From the NCBI GenBank assembly GCA_023409265.1, contig JAEYHZ010000003.1, positions 31,889-95,888 on the forward strand: a stretch of DNA of 64,000 nt. The letters run 5' to 3'. This document shows positions 52,177 to 62,055 of the stretch, piece by piece. The translations under genes were made by a program, and so were the position numbers. Under the pieces are notes generated by a model. That model was given only the letters and a program-made list of their open reading frames with translations. It did no database searches and was not told where the DNA came from. How positions within the stretch are numbered: the stretch's first letter is position 1; each line of letters begins with the position of its first letter. The stretch is from Bacillota bacterium (lineage in GTDB: Bacteria > Bacillota > Clostridia > Acetivibrionales > DSM-1351).

Positions 52177-52854
52177 ATGTATAAAATTCTTATAGTTGAT
52201 GACGAAGCAAGAATACGTGAAATAATAAAGAAATATGCAGTATTTGAAGGTCATGAGGTAACAGAAGCGGCTGACGGTATGGAGGCAATTCAAATATGCA
52301 GGGAAAAGGATTTTGATATTATCATTATGGATATTATGATGCCTGAATTGGATGGTTTTTCAGCCTGCAAGGAAATCAGGAAAACCAGGAAAACCCCGGT
52401 ACTTATGCTATCTGCAAGAGGAGAGGAATACGACAAGATTCATGGCTTTGAGTTAGGTATAGACGATTATGTAGTCAAGCCCTTTTCTCCAAAAGAACTG
52501 ATGATGAGAGTCAATGCGATTGTAAAACGGAGCAGCGGAACTGGTTTGGAGGAGAACAAAAAGGATATAGTATCCTTTGAAGGCTTGACAGTGGATTTTA
52601 CCGGAAGACTGGTGTACGTTGATGATGTAAAAATAGATATGTCTCCCAAGGAATATGATTTATTGTTTTATATGGTTAAAAACAGGGGGATTGCGCTGAC
52701 AAGGGAGAAGCTGATAACAGATGTATGGGGTTATGATTTTTTTGGAGACGATCGTACTCTGGACACCCATATCAAGCTTCTCCGAAAGAGTCTAGCCGAT
52801 TACAGCAAATATATTGTAACCCTCAGAGGGGTGGGATATCGTTTTGAAGCTTGA
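52177..52854 (+). CDS. OmpR-family response regulator
   Basis: A 225-residue regulator. Receiver domain with DDE, phospho-acceptor Asp52 in IIIMDIMMPELD, and DDYVVKPFSPKEL; C-terminal winged helix with SPKEYDLLFYMVKN and ending LRGVGYRFEA. It overlaps its kinase gene by 11 bases. Target genes are not evident; the neighbouring genes are housekeeping or signalling. Confidence 0.94.
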   Translation: MYKILIVDDEARIREIIKKYAVFEGHEVTEAADGMEAIQICREKDFDIIIMDIMMPELDGFSACKEIRKTRKTPVLMLSARGEEYDKIHGFELGIDDYVVKPFSPKELMMRVNAIVKRSSGTGLEENKKDIVSFEGLTVDFTGRLVYVDDVKIDMSPKEYDLLFYMVKNRGIALTREKLITDVWGYDFFGDDRTLDTHIKLLRKSLADYSKYIVTLRGVGYRFEA

Positions 52855-54307
52855 GAAAATGAGTATAAAGTATAAACTGTTTTTTTACCTGGTACTGTTT
52901 GCCGCAGTCATGCTGGTAATGCTCTGGTTTTTCCAGATTGTATTTCTTGATGACTTTTACAGGTATATAAAGATCAATAATATTAAGTCATCTGCTGAAA
53001 CTATTGAAAAAAATATTGATAATGATAATCTCAATGTCTTATTAAATTCCATAGCCGAGCAGAACCAAACCTATATAAGAATTCTTAATGAGGACGGCAG
53101 TAATGTTTTTTCCTCTGATGCAGCTCCCGACAGTTTGATACACAGAATGCCCGGCAGCGAATTGTACCAGATTTATAAATCAGCTGAGCAGAACGGCGGG
53201 ACTTTGCTTGATTTCCGTTCAAGAGAAGAACCGAAAGATATGTTGTTTAAAGATAAACATTTTGAGGGAAATGTCCCAAAAGGAATGGGAAAAATAGACC
53301 AAAGCATGATTTATGCAAAAATAGTTGAGAAGCAGAATGGCTCAAGGGTAATTATCATATTGAATTCAACAATTACTCCTGTTAACGCCACAGTGGATAC
53401 ACTAAGGGTGCAGTTGGAATATGTGACTATAATAACTATATTGATGGCTCTTGGCTTGGCTCTCTTTATATCAAAAAGAATTTCAAAACCTATAATCAAA
53501 ATAAACACAGCAGCAAAAGAGCTTGGGAAGGGTAATTATGAAACTTCCTTTGAAGGAAGGGGCTATCTGGAAATTTCGGAGCTTAACGATACACTTAACT
53601 ATGCTGCAAAAGAGCTATCAAAGGTTGAAGGCCTCAGGCGTGAACTCATTGCCAATATCTCACATGACCTGAGAACTCCGCTTACCATGATCACAGGCTA
53701 TGGTGAGGTCATGCGAGATCTGCCCGGAGAGAACACGCCTGAAAACGTTCAGATAATAATAGATGAGGCTAAGAGATTATCAACACTTGTGAGTGATATA
53801 CTGGATATTTCAAAACTTCAGTCAGGTACTCAGCAGTTGACCTGCGAGAGATTTAATCTTACACGGAGCATTGAAGAAATACTGCTGAGATATACCAAGC
53901 TTACCGAACAGGACGGGTATAGGCTTAAATTAATCAGCAGTGAAGATGCCTGGGTAAATGGAGATAAGATAAAGCTCTCACAGGTTGTTTACAATCTGAT
54001 AAATAATGCCATCACATATACCGGTCCGGATAAATCCGTGACCATATCCCAGAGCATCAGGAGAGATAGTGTCAGAATTGAGATTGCAGATACCGGTGAA
54101 GGAATAGCGGAGGAATCACTTCCATTGATCTGGGACAGATACTACAAGGTAGATAAAGCTCATAAAAGAGCTGCTATCGGTACGGGTTTGGGATTGTCCA
54201 TAGTCAAGACAATACTTGACCTGCATAAAGCTGAATACGGAGTGAGCAGTACTGTCGGTCAGGGAAGTGTATTCTGGTTTCAACTGAAGCTGGATAAGAC
54301 GGAATAA
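52844..54307 (+). CDS. HAMP-domain sensor histidine kinase
   Basis: A 487-residue kinase, partner of the preceding regulator. Membrane segment 1 about 12-32, an extracellular sensor of ~160 residues, membrane segment 2 about 190-210, HAMP to ~265, HisKA with phospho-acceptor His274 in ISHDLRTPLTMITGYGEV (numbered from the TTG at 52844), and HATPase motifs NLINNAITYTG, DTGEGIAEE and GTGLGLSIV. An ATG at 52859 (SIKYKLFFYL) is an equally possible start; neither has a strong ribosome site and translation may depend on coupling to the regulator gene. Confidence 0.92.
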   Translation: MKLEKMSIKYKLFFYLVLFAAVMLVMLWFFQIVFLDDFYRYIKINNIKSSAETIEKNIDNDNLNVLLNSIAEQNQTYIRILNEDGSNVFSSDAAPDSLIHRMPGSELYQIYKSAEQNGGTLLDFRSREEPKDMLFKDKHFEGNVPKGMGKIDQSMIYAKIVEKQNGSRVIIILNSTITPVNATVDTLRVQLEYVTIITILMALGLALFISKRISKPIIKINTAAKELGKGNYETSFEGRGYLEISELNDTLNYAAKELSKVEGLRRELIANISHDLRTPLTMITGYGEVMRDLPGENTPENVQIIIDEAKRLSTLVSDILDISKLQSGTQQLTCERFNLTRSIEEILLRYTKLTEQDGYRLKLISSEDAWVNGDKIKLSQVVYNLINNAITYTGPDKSVTISQSIRRDSVRIEIADTGEGIAEESLPLIWDRYYKVDKAHKRAAIGTGLGLSIVKTILDLHKAEYGVSSTVGQGSVFWFQLKLDKTE

Positions 54308-54394
54308 CCTCAATCTACTCCTTGCAGGCTGTCAGGTATTAGTGTAAAATATTTCTGTCGTTAAAACTTCGAATTATCATTGGAGGCATGGCTA

Positions 54395-56038
54395 GTGAGT
54401 GAAACAATTTACATTACAGGTCATAAGAATCCTGATACAGATTCCATCTGTGCTGCGATAGCTTATGCTGAACTGAAAAAAAGACATGCAATTGATGCTT
54501 TACCAATCAGGATCGGAGATATCAATAGAGAGACTGAATTTGTTTTGAAATATTTTGGCGTGGATGTCCCTGAGTACAAGGAAACTGTCAGAACTCAAGT
54601 ATCAGACCTGAATATGGATATTATAAATCCTGTATCAGAGGATATCTCCATAAAAGCTGCCTGGAGTATTATGCAGAAAAACAATATCAAAGTACTGCCG
54701 GTGGCAGATATCAACAGCAAGCTTTTGGGAATTATTACCTTATCTGATATTACAAGCAGTTATCTTGATGCTCTTGAAAACAATATTCTTTCAGCAAGCA
54801 GTACTCCACTTAGAAACATAACCGATACACTTAATGCCAGACTCATCTGCGGAAGTGAAGACCAATTCAGAGCCGCAGGCAAGGTTGTAATTGCTGCCAT
54901 GATACCCGAGGATATGGAACCTTTTGTGGATAAAGGTGATATAGTAATTATCGGCAACAGAAAGGACAGTCAGTTAAAGGCAATTTCAATAGGTGTTAGC
55001 TGCATAATTCTGACCTGCGGCGGACAGATTGACCAGGAAGTCTTGGACTATGCGCAGGAAAAGGGTTGCATTGTTCTGGAGACCAATTATGATACCTTTA
55101 CTACAGCCAGGCTTATTAATCAAAGTATTCCGGTAAGTTATATAATGACAAGAAAACAACTTGTTTATTTCAATATGCATGATTTCATAGACAATATTAA
55201 GGATAAAATGCTTAAGACCAGATACAGAAGCTATCCCGTAGTGGATGATGAAGGTCGTATAAAGGGCTTTATCTCACGCTATCATCTCATATCCCAAAGA
55301 AGAAAAAAGTTAATCCTTGTAGATCACAATGAAAGAGCCCAGACCATTGACGGGATAGAACAGGCCGATATTCTGGAAATCATAGACCATCACAGGATAG
55401 GAGATATCCAGACCAGTTATCCCATATATTTTAAGAATGATGCGGTAGGAAGCACCTCAACTTTGATAGCAAATATGTACTTCGAAAATGGTTTGAATCC
55501 ATCAAAGAAGATAGCCGGAATACTGTGTGCGGCAATAATTTCGGATACAATGAAATTCAAATCTCCCACCAGTACTTATGCTGACGAACTTGCTGCCCAT
55601 AAGCTTGCCAAGATTGCCGATATCAATATTGAGGAGTTTTCAACAGCCCTGTATAAAGCCAGCGCGTCTCTTGAGGGAATGAGTCCCCAGACTATTTTGG
55701 GATATGATTTCAAGGACTTCCTCCTTAACAAATACAAGATCGGTATCGGACAGATCAATTCAAGTGATTCTGAGGCGTTCGGAAAGGTAAAGGAAAGTCT
55801 GCTGAAGCATATGAAAACTGTGCAGGAAAACAAAGGCTACAGTTTGATTTTACTAATGGTTACCGATATTATTAACGAAGGCTCTGAAATATTGTATGTT
55901 GGAGACGATGCAGGACTTATAGAAAAAGCCTTCAATATAAAAAACGGAGACAGCAGCGCATTCCTGAGTGGTGTGGTTTCTAGAAAGAAACAGATAATTC
56001 CCATGCTTTCGAGGGCAATACAAAGAGAAATGATATAG
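54395..56038 (+). CDS. Manganese-dependent family II inorganic pyrophosphatase with CBS and DRTGG domains
   Basis: A 547-residue enzyme hydrolysing pyrophosphate, regulated by adenine nucleotides in this subfamily. The N-terminal half of the DHH domain has metal ligands His10, Asp14 and Asp16 in GHKNPDTDS; an insert of about 240 residues holds CBS 1, a DRTGG domain (~125-235) and CBS 2; the DHH motif itself is 331-333 in IIDHHRIGD, and the DHHA2 domain ends the protein. This CBS-DRTGG-CBS layout matches the clostridial CBS-PPases. The GTG at 54395 follows GGAGG by eight bases; the TTG at 54380 overlaps it. Probably monocistronic. Confidence 0.94.
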   Translation: MSETIYITGHKNPDTDSICAAIAYAELKKRHAIDALPIRIGDINRETEFVLKYFGVDVPEYKETVRTQVSDLNMDIINPVSEDISIKAAWSIMQKNNIKVLPVADINSKLLGIITLSDITSSYLDALENNILSASSTPLRNITDTLNARLICGSEDQFRAAGKVVIAAMIPEDMEPFVDKGDIVIIGNRKDSQLKAISIGVSCIILTCGGQIDQEVLDYAQEKGCIVLETNYDTFTTARLINQSIPVSYIMTRKQLVYFNMHDFIDNIKDKMLKTRYRSYPVVDDEGRIKGFISRYHLISQRRKKLILVDHNERAQTIDGIEQADILEIIDHHRIGDIQTSYPIYFKNDAVGSTSTLIANMYFENGLNPSKKIAGILCAAIISDTMKFKSPTSTYADELAAHKLAKIADINIEEFSTALYKASASLEGMSPQTILGYDFKDFLLNKYKIGIGQINSSDSEAFGKVKESLLKHMKTVQENKGYSLILLMVTDIINEGSEILYVGDDAGLIEKAFNIKNGDSSAFLSGVVSRKKQIIPMLSRAIQREMI

Positions 56039-56142
56039 AATAACTGGTGTACAAGCCCTAAAGTGTGATCTGAAATTATAGTATTTTAATATAAATGGGG
56101 ACCATCTCAAAACAGTATGGCACCCCGACTTCTATAGTAGAG

Positions 56143-56184
56143 AATGGTGCTGAATTTAAAGAAAATCAAATTCAGCACCATTTT
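56143..56184. terminator. Terminator after the pyrophosphatase gene
   Basis: AATGGTGCTGAATTT (56143-56157) and its complement AAATTCAGCACCATT (56168-56182) form a 15-base-pair stem around a short A-rich loop, followed by TTGC. Confidence 0.75.
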
Positions 56185-56198
56185 GCAATTCATGTAGA

Positions 56199-56285
56199 TA
56201 CCTTCTATTGACAACGGACAATTCTCCTCGCTAACATATCAAATCCGTCGCTCAAAAACGTGTCGTACCTTGTTAATAGAGGGTA
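56199..56285. mobile_element. MITE-like inverted-repeat element, copy B (87 bp, internally deleted)
   Basis: TACCTTCTATTGACAACGGAC at 56199 and TTGTTAATAGAGGGTA ending at 56285 are the same ends as copy A, again bounded by TA. The right half, CAAATCCGTCGCTCAAAAACG, is the reverse complement of the start of copy C. About 190 bases of interior are missing. It lies between the pyrophosphatase and MATE genes; the remaining 56286-56443 bases show no further signal. Confidence 0.75.
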
Positions 56286-56443
56286 ATTAGGCATAATAGT
56301 CTTAGTCCGCAATATTTCACATTTGACAATATATCACATATTTACGTATAATTACTCCTCATAGGTGTGCTTAATTTTATACTGGAGCAGCGGTATTACA
56401 TTATACTGTAATAATTTTAAAGAATAGCTGAAAAATGGGGTAA

Positions 56444-57814
56444 ATGATGAATAAAAAATGGTACAAACTAAACGCTGAAGCGGATAAGGAAATCATATCC
56501 ATGGCCTGGCCTTCCATAACGGAGCAGATACTTGAGATGATGGTGGGAATGGTTTCCACCATATTCATGGGCAGGATCGGTACATATGCAGTTGCAGCCG
56601 TCGGAATGGTTAACATGCTTATGGGGTTTATGCAGACAGTCTTCTCTGGCTTATCAATAGGTACTACGGTTGTTATAGCCAGAGTCACTGGTGAAGGCAA
56701 AAGGGAAGATGCCAAAAGAGCACTGATACAGTCGGGCTACATGGCAATTCTTGTGGGATTGGTAATGGTAGTCCCAGGCCGGTTGTTTTCATTTAATATT
56801 CTGGGCTTGTTTTTTGGGGGAGCAGAAGCGGAAGTTTTTAAAGCTGGAATAAGTTATTTCAATATTGTGCTTTTCAATTTACCGTTCCTTGTGTTAGATA
56901 TCATAATATCAGGAGCCATGAGAGGTGCCGGGGATACAAAGACTCCAATGGTCATTACAGGCGGAGTAAACATTTTGAACATAATATTGAATACAGTGCT
57001 GATATTTGGTGTTCCGGCACTTCATATACCCGCTTACGGTATAGTAGGCTCTGCAATAGCGGTAACAATATCAAGGATAGTAGGTGTTACTGTAAGAATT
57101 CTGGTTTTGTATAACCATAAAAAGCTCAAGCTTAACCTTAGCGTAAAGGATGACTACACAATCAGGCCCGAAATGATGAAGAGAATAGTCAGCATAGGCG
57201 TTCCGGGTTTTATAGAACAAGCCGTTATGCAGGGAGGTTTTCTTGTACTGCAAATTATAATTGTATCCCTTGGAACAGTGGCTATGGCTGCATACCAGAT
57301 AGGAATAAATATAAATGCCCTTGCTTTCTTTCCAATATTCGGATTTGCCATTGCAAACACTACCCTTGTCGGACAAAGCCTTGGAGCAAAGGAGTATGAA
57401 AAGGCCGAAACCTATGCTTATGACAGCTTAAAGATAACCATGGTAGTGGGCTTTGTTCTGGGTATAATCATGGTCATATTCTCAAAACAGCTGGCAGGTA
57501 TGTACTCAGATGATCAGCTTGTAATAATGGAGTCGGTGGCCATAGTCTGCACATTCGGACTGATAGAGCCGCTGCTGGCGGTTTTGAATCTATGCTCTGC
57601 AACTTTAAAGGCAGCAGGTGACATCAAGTATGTTATGGTCACTTCCTTCGTAGGGCTCTGGACTTTCAGGGTCGGGTTATCCTTTTTACTTATTAAATTT
57701 TTCGACATGGGCTTGATTGGTATCATGATAGGCATATTCTTTGACTTCTGTTCAAGATCCATCATGTATCTGGTCAGAATGAACAGGGGCAGGTGGAAAT
57801 ATCTGAAAGTATAA
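56444..57814 (+). CDS. MATE-family efflux transporter
   Basis: A 456-residue drug/metabolite antiporter with twelve predicted membrane segments in two similar halves (SITEQILEMMVGMVSTIFMG near 20 and GVPGFIEQAVMQGGFLVLQ near 250). GAMRGAGDTKTPM and GQSLGAKEYEKAE are the conserved MATE loops. Clostridial members usually exchange Na+ or H+ for cationic drugs; the substrate is unknown. ATGATG gives two adjacent possible starts after GGGGTAA. Confidence 0.92.
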   Translation: MMNKKWYKLNAEADKEIISMAWPSITEQILEMMVGMVSTIFMGRIGTYAVAAVGMVNMLMGFMQTVFSGLSIGTTVVIARVTGEGKREDAKRALIQSGYMAILVGLVMVVPGRLFSFNILGLFFGGAEAEVFKAGISYFNIVLFNLPFLVLDIIISGAMRGAGDTKTPMVITGGVNILNIILNTVLIFGVPALHIPAYGIVGSAIAVTISRIVGVTVRILVLYNHKKLKLNLSVKDDYTIRPEMMKRIVSIGVPGFIEQAVMQGGFLVLQIIIVSLGTVAMAAYQIGININALAFFPIFGFAIANTTLVGQSLGAKEYEKAETYAYDSLKITMVVGFVLGIIMVIFSKQLAGMYSDDQLVIMESVAIVCTFGLIEPLLAVLNLCSATLKAAGDIKYVMVTSFVGLWTFRVGLSFLLIKFFDMGLIGIMIGIFFDFCSRSIMYLVRMNRGRWKYLKV

Positions 57815-57920
57815 GCCTCATATTACAAGATAGATTTTTAGTACTGCAGAACAGTTTATTTATGTCTTTTGAAAAAAGTTACATAACAACGAGCTTGACG
57901 AATTATCCCAACAGTTACCG

Positions 57921-57950
57921 GCACGAGGTATAGATAGTTATTCCTCGTGC
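57921..57950. terminator. Hairpin terminator after the MATE gene
   Basis: GCACGAGG (57921-57928) and CCTCGTGC (57943-57950) with a TCCTTTA tail. The following ~290 bases to 58241 hold only AT-rich DNA and a small hairpin TGCGGAG/CTCCGCA (58177-58194) in the leader of the next gene. Confidence 0.6.
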
Positions 57951-58241
57951 TCCTTTATGTCTATTCTTATATGAATACGCATCCATTATGACCTCAAAAT
58001 CTACTATATCACGAAGTTTCTTCTTTTATTCGCCATTGATACTTTATCAATCCGGAACGTGAACCTCCAGTCTTAGTACCTCTTGTTAAATTAATGTTAT
58101 GAACAGGTTAAGAATTAACATAGAATTCATTGTATGTTCAGCTAACCATCACTTTGGTATATTATTATTTTTCTTGTGCGGAGCTGCCTCCGCAGAAAAT
58201 AATTGATCTTTTATTTCTAATTATTAAAGAGGTGAGACAGT

Positions 58242-58928
58242 ATGCATCAGCCAAAGCTAAGACATGAATTAAAACATAGCATCAATTATGCTGACTACAT
58301 TGCCCTTCGTCAAAGGTTGAAATTAATCGCAAAGCAGGATCCCAACGTAGATGAAGAAGGAAAATACAGAATCAGAAGTCTGTATTTTGATAATTTTAAT
58401 AATAAAGCTCTTATGGAAAAAATAAACGGAATAAATAACAGAGAAAAATTCAGGATCAGATATTATAATGACGATTACAGTTTTATCAGGCTTGAGAAAA
58501 AAGGTAAAATTAACGGTCTATGCTTTAAGAGGTCTGCAAAACTTACGTTTAATCAATGCAATATGTTATTGGCAGGAGAGCTGGAATGGATGAAAAAGTC
58601 TTCGGCCCCACTGCTGTTGGAGTTTTATTCCAAAATAAATTGTCAGCAGCTAAGGCCCCGGACCCTTGTTGACTATGTAAGAGAACCATATATCTATGAG
58701 CCTGGAAATGTAAGAATAACGATTGATACCGAAATAAAGACCGGTCTTAATTCAAGGGAACTTTTTAATAAGGAGTTGCCCACTCTTAAAACCAATTCCA
58801 GAGATTTAATAATTCTTGAAGTCAAATATGATGAATTTCTTCCAAACGTAATAAGGGATATTATCCAAATTGACAACAGGAGGGGTGCTGCCTTTTCAAA
58901 ATATGCAGAATGCAGGATTTACGGTTAA
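58242..58928 (+). CDS. VTC-domain polyphosphate polymerase-like protein
   Basis: A 228-residue soluble tunnel-fold protein of the VTC family, which makes polyphosphate from ATP in eukaryotes. The basic tunnel motifs are present: RHELKHSINYADY at the start, YRIRSLYFDN, REKFRIRYYN, FIRLEKKGKINGLCFKRS and the final ILEVKYDEFLPNVIRDII, with the Lys/Arg and Glu residues expected around the active site. It heads a three-gene cluster with DUF4956 and CotH-like genes, an arrangement seen in other clostridia. Product and regulation are inferred from family only. Confidence 0.87.
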   Translation: MHQPKLRHELKHSINYADYIALRQRLKLIAKQDPNVDEEGKYRIRSLYFDNFNNKALMEKINGINNREKFRIRYYNDDYSFIRLEKKGKINGLCFKRSAKLTFNQCNMLLAGELEWMKKSSAPLLLEFYSKINCQQLRPRTLVDYVREPYIYEPGNVRITIDTEIKTGLNSRELFNKELPTLKTNSRDLIILEVKYDEFLPNVIRDIIQIDNRRGAAFSKYAECRIYG

Positions 58929-59071
58929 GCGACAAGTTATATTTAATTTTAGTTTATTTTTAAGACTGCTCCATCCATCTCAAACTTAATATAAATGTTT
59001 CGAACAGAAATAGTAACAAGCTGATTTGAGTTTTTCAAATTATATTTTAAATTAAAACACGGGAGGTCATC

Positions 59072-59743
59072 ATGAATTTTAATGATATTTTTAAGTCGAG
59101 CTTTATAGAAAAGGTAAGCTCCTTTTCCCCGCTGGACATGCTTATTGCACTTGGGCTTTCGTTCATACTGGGGCTGTTTATTTTTTATGTGTACAAGAAA
59201 ACCTTTGACGGGGTTATGTATTCTGCAAGCTTTGGAGTTTCTCTCATGGCTATGACACTGATAACAACACTGATTATTCTGGCAGTAACCTCTAATGTGG
59301 TTCTTTCATTGGGTATGGTCGGCGCCTTGTCCATAGTGCGTTTCAGGTCAGCTATCAAGGAACCGATGGATATAGCCTTTCTATTCTGGGCTATTTCAGC
59401 AGGAATTGTAACCGGCGCAGGATTAATTCCTTTAGCGGTTTTTGGATCAGTTTTTATCGGTATAATAATGATAGTTTTCGTAAACAGGAAAAGCTCGGAC
59501 AACCCATATATACTAGTGGTTAACTGTTCTGACGATACATCCGAAGAGCTTGTAACAAAAGCTGTAAAAGATAATGTAAGCAAATTTATGATAAAGTCAA
59601 AAGCTGTTTCTTCAAAGGGAATTGAACTGACTGTCGAAGTAAGGCTTAAAGAAATGACAACACAATTTATAAATAATATCTCCCGCCTTGAGGGAGTTTC
59701 AAATGCAGTACTTGTAAGTTACAACGGCGACTATATGTCGTAA
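59072..59743 (+). CDS. DUF4956 membrane protein
   Basis: A 223-residue protein. Four to five membrane segments lie in residues 18-140, with the family hallmark GALSIVRFRSAIKEP in the middle, followed by a cytoplasmic ~80-residue ferredoxin-like domain (YILVVNCSDDTSEELV). DUF4956 genes travel with VTC-domain and CotH genes and may anchor or export the polymer; the function is not known. GGGAGGTCATC precedes the ATG; the next gene starts 12 bases after the stop. Confidence 0.85.
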   Translation: MNFNDIFKSSFIEKVSSFSPLDMLIALGLSFILGLFIFYVYKKTFDGVMYSASFGVSLMAMTLITTLIILAVTSNVVLSLGMVGALSIVRFRSAIKEPMDIAFLFWAISAGIVTGAGLIPLAVFGSVFIGIIMIVFVNRKSSDNPYILVVNCSDDTSEELVTKAVKDNVSKFMIKSKAVSSKGIELTVEVRLKEMTTQFINNISRLEGVSNAVLVSYNGDYMS

Positions 59744-59755
59744 GACGGGGGTTCG

Positions 59756-61693
59756 GTGAACATGATTACCGGTAAGTTTATAAATATTTTTATTATTGGC
59801 ATCCTTGTTTTCGCAATAATCTTTACGGGGTTACTGGTCTTCTTACCGAAAACGGAAGGTGTTGAAGTTTCTACCACACAGCCTCAATATACTTCTAATT
59901 TATTTGATAAAAACAAGATAGCTACAATAGATATAAAAGTTGATGAAACCCAATGGAAGAATATGCTGGATAGTGCACAGGAAAATTATATTTCCTGCGA
60001 TGTGACTATTAATGGCACCACTATTGAATCTGCAGGTATAAGACCAAAAGGTAATTCCAGCTTAACAACAGTTGCCAGATCCAATTCTGACAGATACAGT
60101 TTCAAGTTTGAATTTGACCATTTTATAGAAGGTCAAAACTACATGGGGCTGGATAAAATGGTAATAAACAACGTACAATCCGATGCCAGCTACATGAAGG
60201 ATTATCTCTCCTATGATCTTATGACCTTTATGGGAGTGAAAACACCTCTGTTTGCCTATACAAATGTTACGGTCAACGGTAAAACCTGGGGCTTCTATAT
60301 TGCAGTTGAAGCTCTTGAGGAGTCCTTTGCACAGCGTAATTACGGGACGGACTACGGAATGCTCTATAAACCGGAGAGTATGGAAATGGGTGGAGACGGC
60401 GGAATGAAAGATTTTGCTGGTCAGCAGAATAACCCTCAGAACGGCGGGAATAACGGGTTTGGCGGCAGAGGTATGAACGGGGTTGGGGCAGGTGGGCCTG
60501 GCAGGGGTTCAGGCGGAGGAACGGATCTGAGGTATATTGATGATAAGATCAGCAGCTATTCCAACATATTTGATAATGAAGTGTTTAAGGGGACAGACTC
60601 AGACTACACTAAAGTTGTTGAAGCATTAAAAAATCTTAATTCAGGTACAGAACTGGAAAAATACATTGATGTGGATTCCACATTAAGATACCTTGCTGCA
60701 AATACTGTATTGGTTAATTTGGACAGTTATTTCAGCAACATGAAGCACAACTATTATCTTTATGAAGAAGGCGGCAAGCTGACAATGCTCCCCTGGGATT
60801 ATAACCTGGCATTTGGAGGCTTCCAGTCGGGTTCGGCTGAAGCCGCAGTAAATTTTCCCATAGACACGCCTGTTTCGGGAATTGATATGTCAGAGCGCCC
60901 AATGCTGGCAAAGCTTCTCGAAGTAGACCAATATAAGGCAAAATATCATGAATACCTGCAGCAGATTGTTGACGAGTATTTCAACAGTGGAAGATATAAA
61001 ACTACAATTGATAATGTAAACGCACTTATTTCGGACTATGTAAAGGAGGATCCAACAGCATTCTACACATTCCAGCAGTATACGGATGCCCTTTCAGCCT
61101 TAAGGGAATTTGGAAGACTTCGCGCTCTGAGTATTGACGGCCAGCTGAAGGGGACTGTTCCTTCAACCACTGACGGCCAGTCTAAAGCCCCGGATAAATT
61201 AATAGTCGCATCTTCCGTCAATCTCTCGGCAATGGGCTCACAAGGCGGAGGTGCCGGTGGAGGCCGGGGAGGTAACCGCCCAGACTGGAATGCCAATAAC
61301 CAGGCTGCCGACAACATTGAGCAGAATACAGACACAAATGATGATTCCCAACAGAATACACAGCGGAACCCTCGGAAGAACCCTCAGCGGGACCCTCAAC
61401 AGAATCCTCAGCAGCCGGATAATAACCAGGCACAGTCGGATAAACAGCAGCCTGACGGTCAGCAGGGCGGAATGCTGCAGCCTCCTGAAGGCTTCCAGCC
61501 TCCTGATGGGAATCAGATGCCTGAAGCTGCACAAACGCCTTTTGATGCATGGCCTCCCGATGGTATGCAGCAGCCTTTGGTCAAAAGCATTTTGGGCAGC
61601 AGTTACAGCTTGCCGGTCTTAGCAGGCAGTATTGTATTTTTAATGGCAGGTTTGATTTTTGTTATAAAGTTCAAGAGGGTTAAATATTTTTGA
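59756..61693 (+). CDS. CotH-like spore-coat protein kinase, membrane-anchored
   Basis: A 645-residue protein of the CotH kinase family. A membrane segment (about 8-29) is followed by the CotH domain: NKIATIDIKVDETQWKNML, GIRPKGNSS, LDKMVINNV, and LPWDYNLAFGGF, whose Asp is an expected catalytic/metal residue. A Gly/Asn-rich insert of ~40 residues (around 220-260) interrupts the domain. A Gln/Asn/Pro/Asp-rich stretch (~500-605) leads to a C-terminal membrane segment with a basic end. Much longer than Bacillus CotH (~360). The GTG at 59756 or ATG at 59762 may be used. Confidence 0.85.
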   Translation: MNMITGKFINIFIIGILVFAIIFTGLLVFLPKTEGVEVSTTQPQYTSNLFDKNKIATIDIKVDETQWKNMLDSAQENYISCDVTINGTTIESAGIRPKGNSSLTTVARSNSDRYSFKFEFDHFIEGQNYMGLDKMVINNVQSDASYMKDYLSYDLMTFMGVKTPLFAYTNVTVNGKTWGFYIAVEALEESFAQRNYGTDYGMLYKPESMEMGGDGGMKDFAGQQNNPQNGGNNGFGGRGMNGVGAGGPGRGSGGGTDLRYIDDKISSYSNIFDNEVFKGTDSDYTKVVEALKNLNSGTELEKYIDVDSTLRYLAANTVLVNLDSYFSNMKHNYYLYEEGGKLTMLPWDYNLAFGGFQSGSAEAAVNFPIDTPVSGIDMSERPMLAKLLEVDQYKAKYHEYLQQIVDEYFNSGRYKTTIDNVNALISDYVKEDPTAFYTFQQYTDALSALREFGRLRALSIDGQLKGTVPSTTDGQSKAPDKLIVASSVNLSAMGSQGGGAGGGRGGNRPDWNANNQAADNIEQNTDTNDDSQQNTQRNPRKNPQRDPQQNPQQPDNNQAQSDKQQPDGQQGGMLQPPEGFQPPDGNQMPEAAQTPFDAWPPDGMQQPLVKSILGSSYSLPVLAGSIVFLMAGLIFVIKFKRVKYF

Positions 61694-61735
61694 CTTATTA
61701 AAACCATTAGTATTAATCTATATAAAAATATTAAG

Positions 61736-61768
61736 GGACTCAGGAAAATTACTGAGTTCTTTTTTATT
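61736..61768 (+). terminator. Terminator of the VTC-CotH cluster
   Basis: GGACTCAG and CTGAGTTC arms (G-T pair included) followed by six T. Confidence 0.75.
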
Positions 61769-61911
61769 TTCAAAATAAAATTAAGCTGAGTTTAGCTGTA
61801 AAAATTTGATTTACAAGTACTTTTTATTAGCTAATTTAATATATAATTAATATAATTAATTTAATGATTATAAAAATTAATAAATAAATTAAAAATATTT
61901 AAATAAAAGTG

Positions 61912-61940
61912 TTGACATTTTTTGAGAATAGGAATAATAT
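61912..61940 (+). promoter_or_regulatory. Strong vegetative promoter of the DUF2089/DUF4097 pair
   Basis: TTGACA (61912-61917), exactly 17 bases, TAATAT (61935-61940): the best promoter match in the window, placed in an extremely AT-rich upstream stretch (61790-61910) that could act as an UP element. The leader is about 110 bases. Confidence 0.7.
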
Positions 61941-62055
61941 ATATTCATAAGATTAATAATATTAAACAACAGATTAAAAAAATTAATCTTTTTACAAATG
62001 ATTTTAAAGATCAAACAATATAAGAATAATTTCTAAAATTTTAAGAGGTGATTTT

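Noticed and set aside
61218..61622. Three open frames of 98-123 codons in other frames inside the CotH-like gene
   Set aside because: They arise from the repetitive Gln/Asn/Pro-coding stretch; none has a ribosome site.
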